From positions 1-17,861 of the forward strand of contig JBQTJQ010000174.1 in the NCBI GenBank assembly GCA_052386975.1: a DNA stretch of 17,861 nt, in the 5' to 3' direction. This DNA is from JACPFV01 sp052386975 (lineage in GTDB: Bacteria; Pseudomonadota; Gammaproteobacteria; Nevskiales; Nevskiaceae). How positions within the stretch are numbered: position 1 is the stretch's first letter; each line of letters opens with the position of its first letter. The position numbers and the translations under genes were made by a program. Shown here one piece after another: positions 16,694 through 17,861 of this stretch. Under the pieces are notes generated by a model that was not told where the DNA came from, made no database searches, and worked only from the letters and a program-made list of their open reading frames with translations.

Positions 16694-17266
16694 TTGACCA
16701 GACGACCTTCGGGCAAGCTGCGCATCATCGGCGGCGAATTCCGCAGCCGCATCGTCGAGTTCGATCCCGGAACAAAGGTGCGGCCGACGCCGGACCGCGT
16801 GCGCCAGACGCTGTTCGACTGGCTCGCGCCGCTGATCGCCGGCGCGAGCTGCCTCGACCTGTTCGCCGGCAGCGGGGCGCTGGGCTTCGAGGCGCTGTCG
16901 CGCGGCGCCGCGCACGTCACCTTCGTCGACAGCGGCGCGCGCCAGGCCGCGGCGATCCGGGCGGCGCTGCAGAAGCTCGGCGCCGCAGGCCGCGCCGAGG
17001 TGCGCAACGAGGATGCGCTGGCCTTCCTGCGCTCGGCACCGCCGCCGGCTTTCGACGTCGTGTTCCTCGACCCGCCGTTCGATGCGGGGCTGCTGGGGCC
17101 GGCGCTGGCCGCGCTGCCGGGCGTGCTGGCCGCCGACGCGCGCGTGTACGCGGAGTGGCACCGGGCGGGGCCGCTGCCGTGGCCGCCGGGCTACGCGCCG
17201 GTCCGTGGGAAAAAAGCCGGTCAGGTAAGCTACGCGCTGGCCACGTTCAACCGGGCGACGGCATGA
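16694..17266 (+). CDS. rsmD: 16S rRNA (guanine966-N2)-methyltransferase RsmD
   Basis: RsmD methylates N2 of G966 in 16S rRNA during 30S assembly. The 190-residue protein begins with the family segment KLRIIGGEFRSRIVEF, followed by VRPTPDRVRQTLFDWL. The SAM-binding motif is DLFAGSGALGFEALSRGA (F57-A58-G59-S60-G61), and the catalytic motif is FLDPPF (D126-P-P-F129), the DPPF form of the (N/D)PP(Y/F) amino-methyltransferase motif. The start is TTG 16694: AGGA at 16685-16688 sits six bases upstream as a modest Shine-Dalgarno sequence, and no ATG precedes the conserved N-terminus. It overlaps coaD by an ATGA, and the rsmD-coaD pair is widely conserved. Confidence 0.95.
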   Translation: MTRRPSGKLRIIGGEFRSRIVEFDPGTKVRPTPDRVRQTLFDWLAPLIAGASCLDLFAGSGALGFEALSRGAAHVTFVDSGARQAAAIRAALQKLGAAGRAEVRNEDALAFLRSAPPPAFDVVFLDPPFDAGLLGPALAALPGVLAADARVYAEWHRAGPLPWPPGYAPVRGKKAGQVSYALATFNRATA

Positions 17267-17754
17267 CGATTGTCGCGGCGTACAGCGGCACCTTCGACCC
17301 GATCACTTTCGGGCACACCGACATCATCGGGCGCGCCTCGCGCATGTTCCCGCGCGTGATCGTCGCCGTCGGCCTGAATCCGTCGAAGAATCCGCGCTTC
17401 ACCATCGAGGAGCGCGTCGACCTGGTGCGCCGCTCGGTCAAGCAGCTGCGCAACGTAGCGGTGAAGCCGTTCGAGGGCCTGGTGGTGGATTTCGCCCGCG
17501 ACAACGGCGTGACCGTGCTGGTGCGTGGCGTGCGCTCGGTCGGCGACTTCGATTACGAAAAGCAGATGGCGGTGATGAACCGCGACCTCTACCCGAAGCT
17601 CGACACCGTGATGCTGGTGCCGTCGCCGGAGCACGCGCACCTGTCGTCGAGCCTGGTGCGCGAGATCGCCACCCTGGGCGCCCCGATCGAGAAGTTCGTG
17701 CCGGCACCGGTGGTGCCGCTGCTGCGCGCGCGTTTCGGAAAGAATAAGCGCTGA
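17263..17754 (+). CDS. coaD: Pantetheine-phosphate adenylyltransferase
   Basis: CoaD (PPAT) transfers AMP from ATP to 4'-phosphopantetheine, the penultimate step of coenzyme A synthesis. The 163-residue product is the usual size. It starts MTIVAAYSGTFDPITFGHTDII, with the nucleotidyltransferase TFDPxxxGH motif intact, including the Asp that NadD in this window lacks. Further marks are VAVGLNPSKNPRFTIEERVDLV, TVLVRGVRSVGDFDYEKQMAVMNR and the C-terminal HLSSSLVREIATLGAPIEKFVP. ATG 17263 overlaps the rsmD stop as ATGA; longer in-frame extensions lie inside rsmD and are not family-like. It is the last gene in the window. Confidence 0.97.
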   Translation: MTIVAAYSGTFDPITFGHTDIIGRASRMFPRVIVAVGLNPSKNPRFTIEERVDLVRRSVKQLRNVAVKPFEGLVVDFARDNGVTVLVRGVRSVGDFDYEKQMAVMNRDLYPKLDTVMLVPSPEHAHLSSSLVREIATLGAPIEKFVPAPVVPLLRARFGKNKR

Positions 17755-17763
17755 CCTGGGCAA

Positions 17764-17852
17764 CCCGAGGAGCGTAGCGACGAGGGATCTTGCCATTGAC
17801 AGCAGGATTCCTCGCTGCGCTCGGAATGACACCAGGGCGCCCGGAATGACAC
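17764..17852. repeat. REP-like dispersed repeat downstream of coaD
   Basis: After coaD the remaining 107 bases hold no gene. A left arm at 17764-17789 (CCCGAGGAGCGTAGCGACG then AGGGATC) and a right arm at 17806-17830 (GATTCCTCGCTGCGCTCGG then AATGAC) are imperfect inverted copies. The word CGGAATGACAC then occurs twice, 20 bases apart, at 17822-17832 and 17842-17852. This is the type of element whose chance translation gives the spurious peptides CHSERSEES and FRAQRGIL, often seen in bacterial annotation. No T-run suggests a terminator. The element may continue past the window. Confidence 0.75.
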
Positions 17853-17861
17853 GATGGCCCT

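Noticed and set aside
17589..17852. A - strand 87-codon frame at the right edge beginning MSFRAPWCHSERSEES
   Set aside because: The start is translated REP-like sequence and the rest is antisense to coaD.

Overview
This window is dense, very GC-rich chromosomal DNA from a proteobacterium. It carries mostly housekeeping genes on the + strand, with one long gene (a secretion/pilus ATPase) on the - strand. Two gene blocks are diagnostic. The first is holA-proA-nadD-rsfS-rlmH. The second is maf-rng-yhdP-nit-tldD, which matches the E. coli/Pseudomonas neighbourhood of yhdE-rng-yhdP-tldD, with the nit gene seen in pseudomonads and many Betaproteobacteria. This points to Gammaproteobacteria (for example a Xanthomonadales- or Steroidobacterales-like lineage) or Betaproteobacteria. 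The sequence alone does not let me choose. No plasmid, phage, CRISPR, tRNA or rRNA features were found, and no intergenic stretch exceeds about 107 bases.

Layout. Positions 1-1373: 3' part of an S9 prolyl-oligopeptidase-family peptidase. 1377-2423: holA (clamp-loader delta). 2420-3742: proA (proline synthesis). 3777-4421: nadD (NAD synthesis). 4418-4846: rsfS (ribosome silencing). 4898-5368: rlmH (23S rRNA methylation). 5370-6527: an FMN-dependent alpha-hydroxy-acid oxidase. 6531-8321 on the - strand: a GspE/PilB-type ATPase, convergent with the oxidase and divergent from maf. 8379-8987: maf (yhdE type). 8984-10474: rng. 10478-14305: yhdP. 14302-15129: a deaminated-glutathione-amidase-like nitrilase. 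15235-16686: tldD. 16694-17266: rsmD. 17263-17754: coaD. Several products deal with ribosome or RNA maturation (RsfS, RlmH, RNase G, RsmD), cofactor synthesis (NadD, CoaD), metabolite damage control (Maf, Nit) and the envelope (YhdP).

The most distinctive feature is at the gene junctions. Five junctions are 4-base ATGA stop/start overlaps, and others are gaps of 1-7 bases. Every same-strand gap longer than 10 bases is almost filled by a short palindromic or tandem repeat, each apparently of a different family: a dRS3-like hairpin before nadD, a perfect 19-bp palindrome before rlmH, a compound 108-base inverted repeat before tldD, and a REP-like element after coaD. A fifth repeat, a four-unit heptamer array, forms the last codons of maf just before the rng start. 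In three cases the downstream start codon lies 7-9 bases from a stable hairpin with no clear Shine-Dalgarno sequence. I see no convincing new multi-gene system. The repeat-loaded junctions are the signal that most deserves follow-up.
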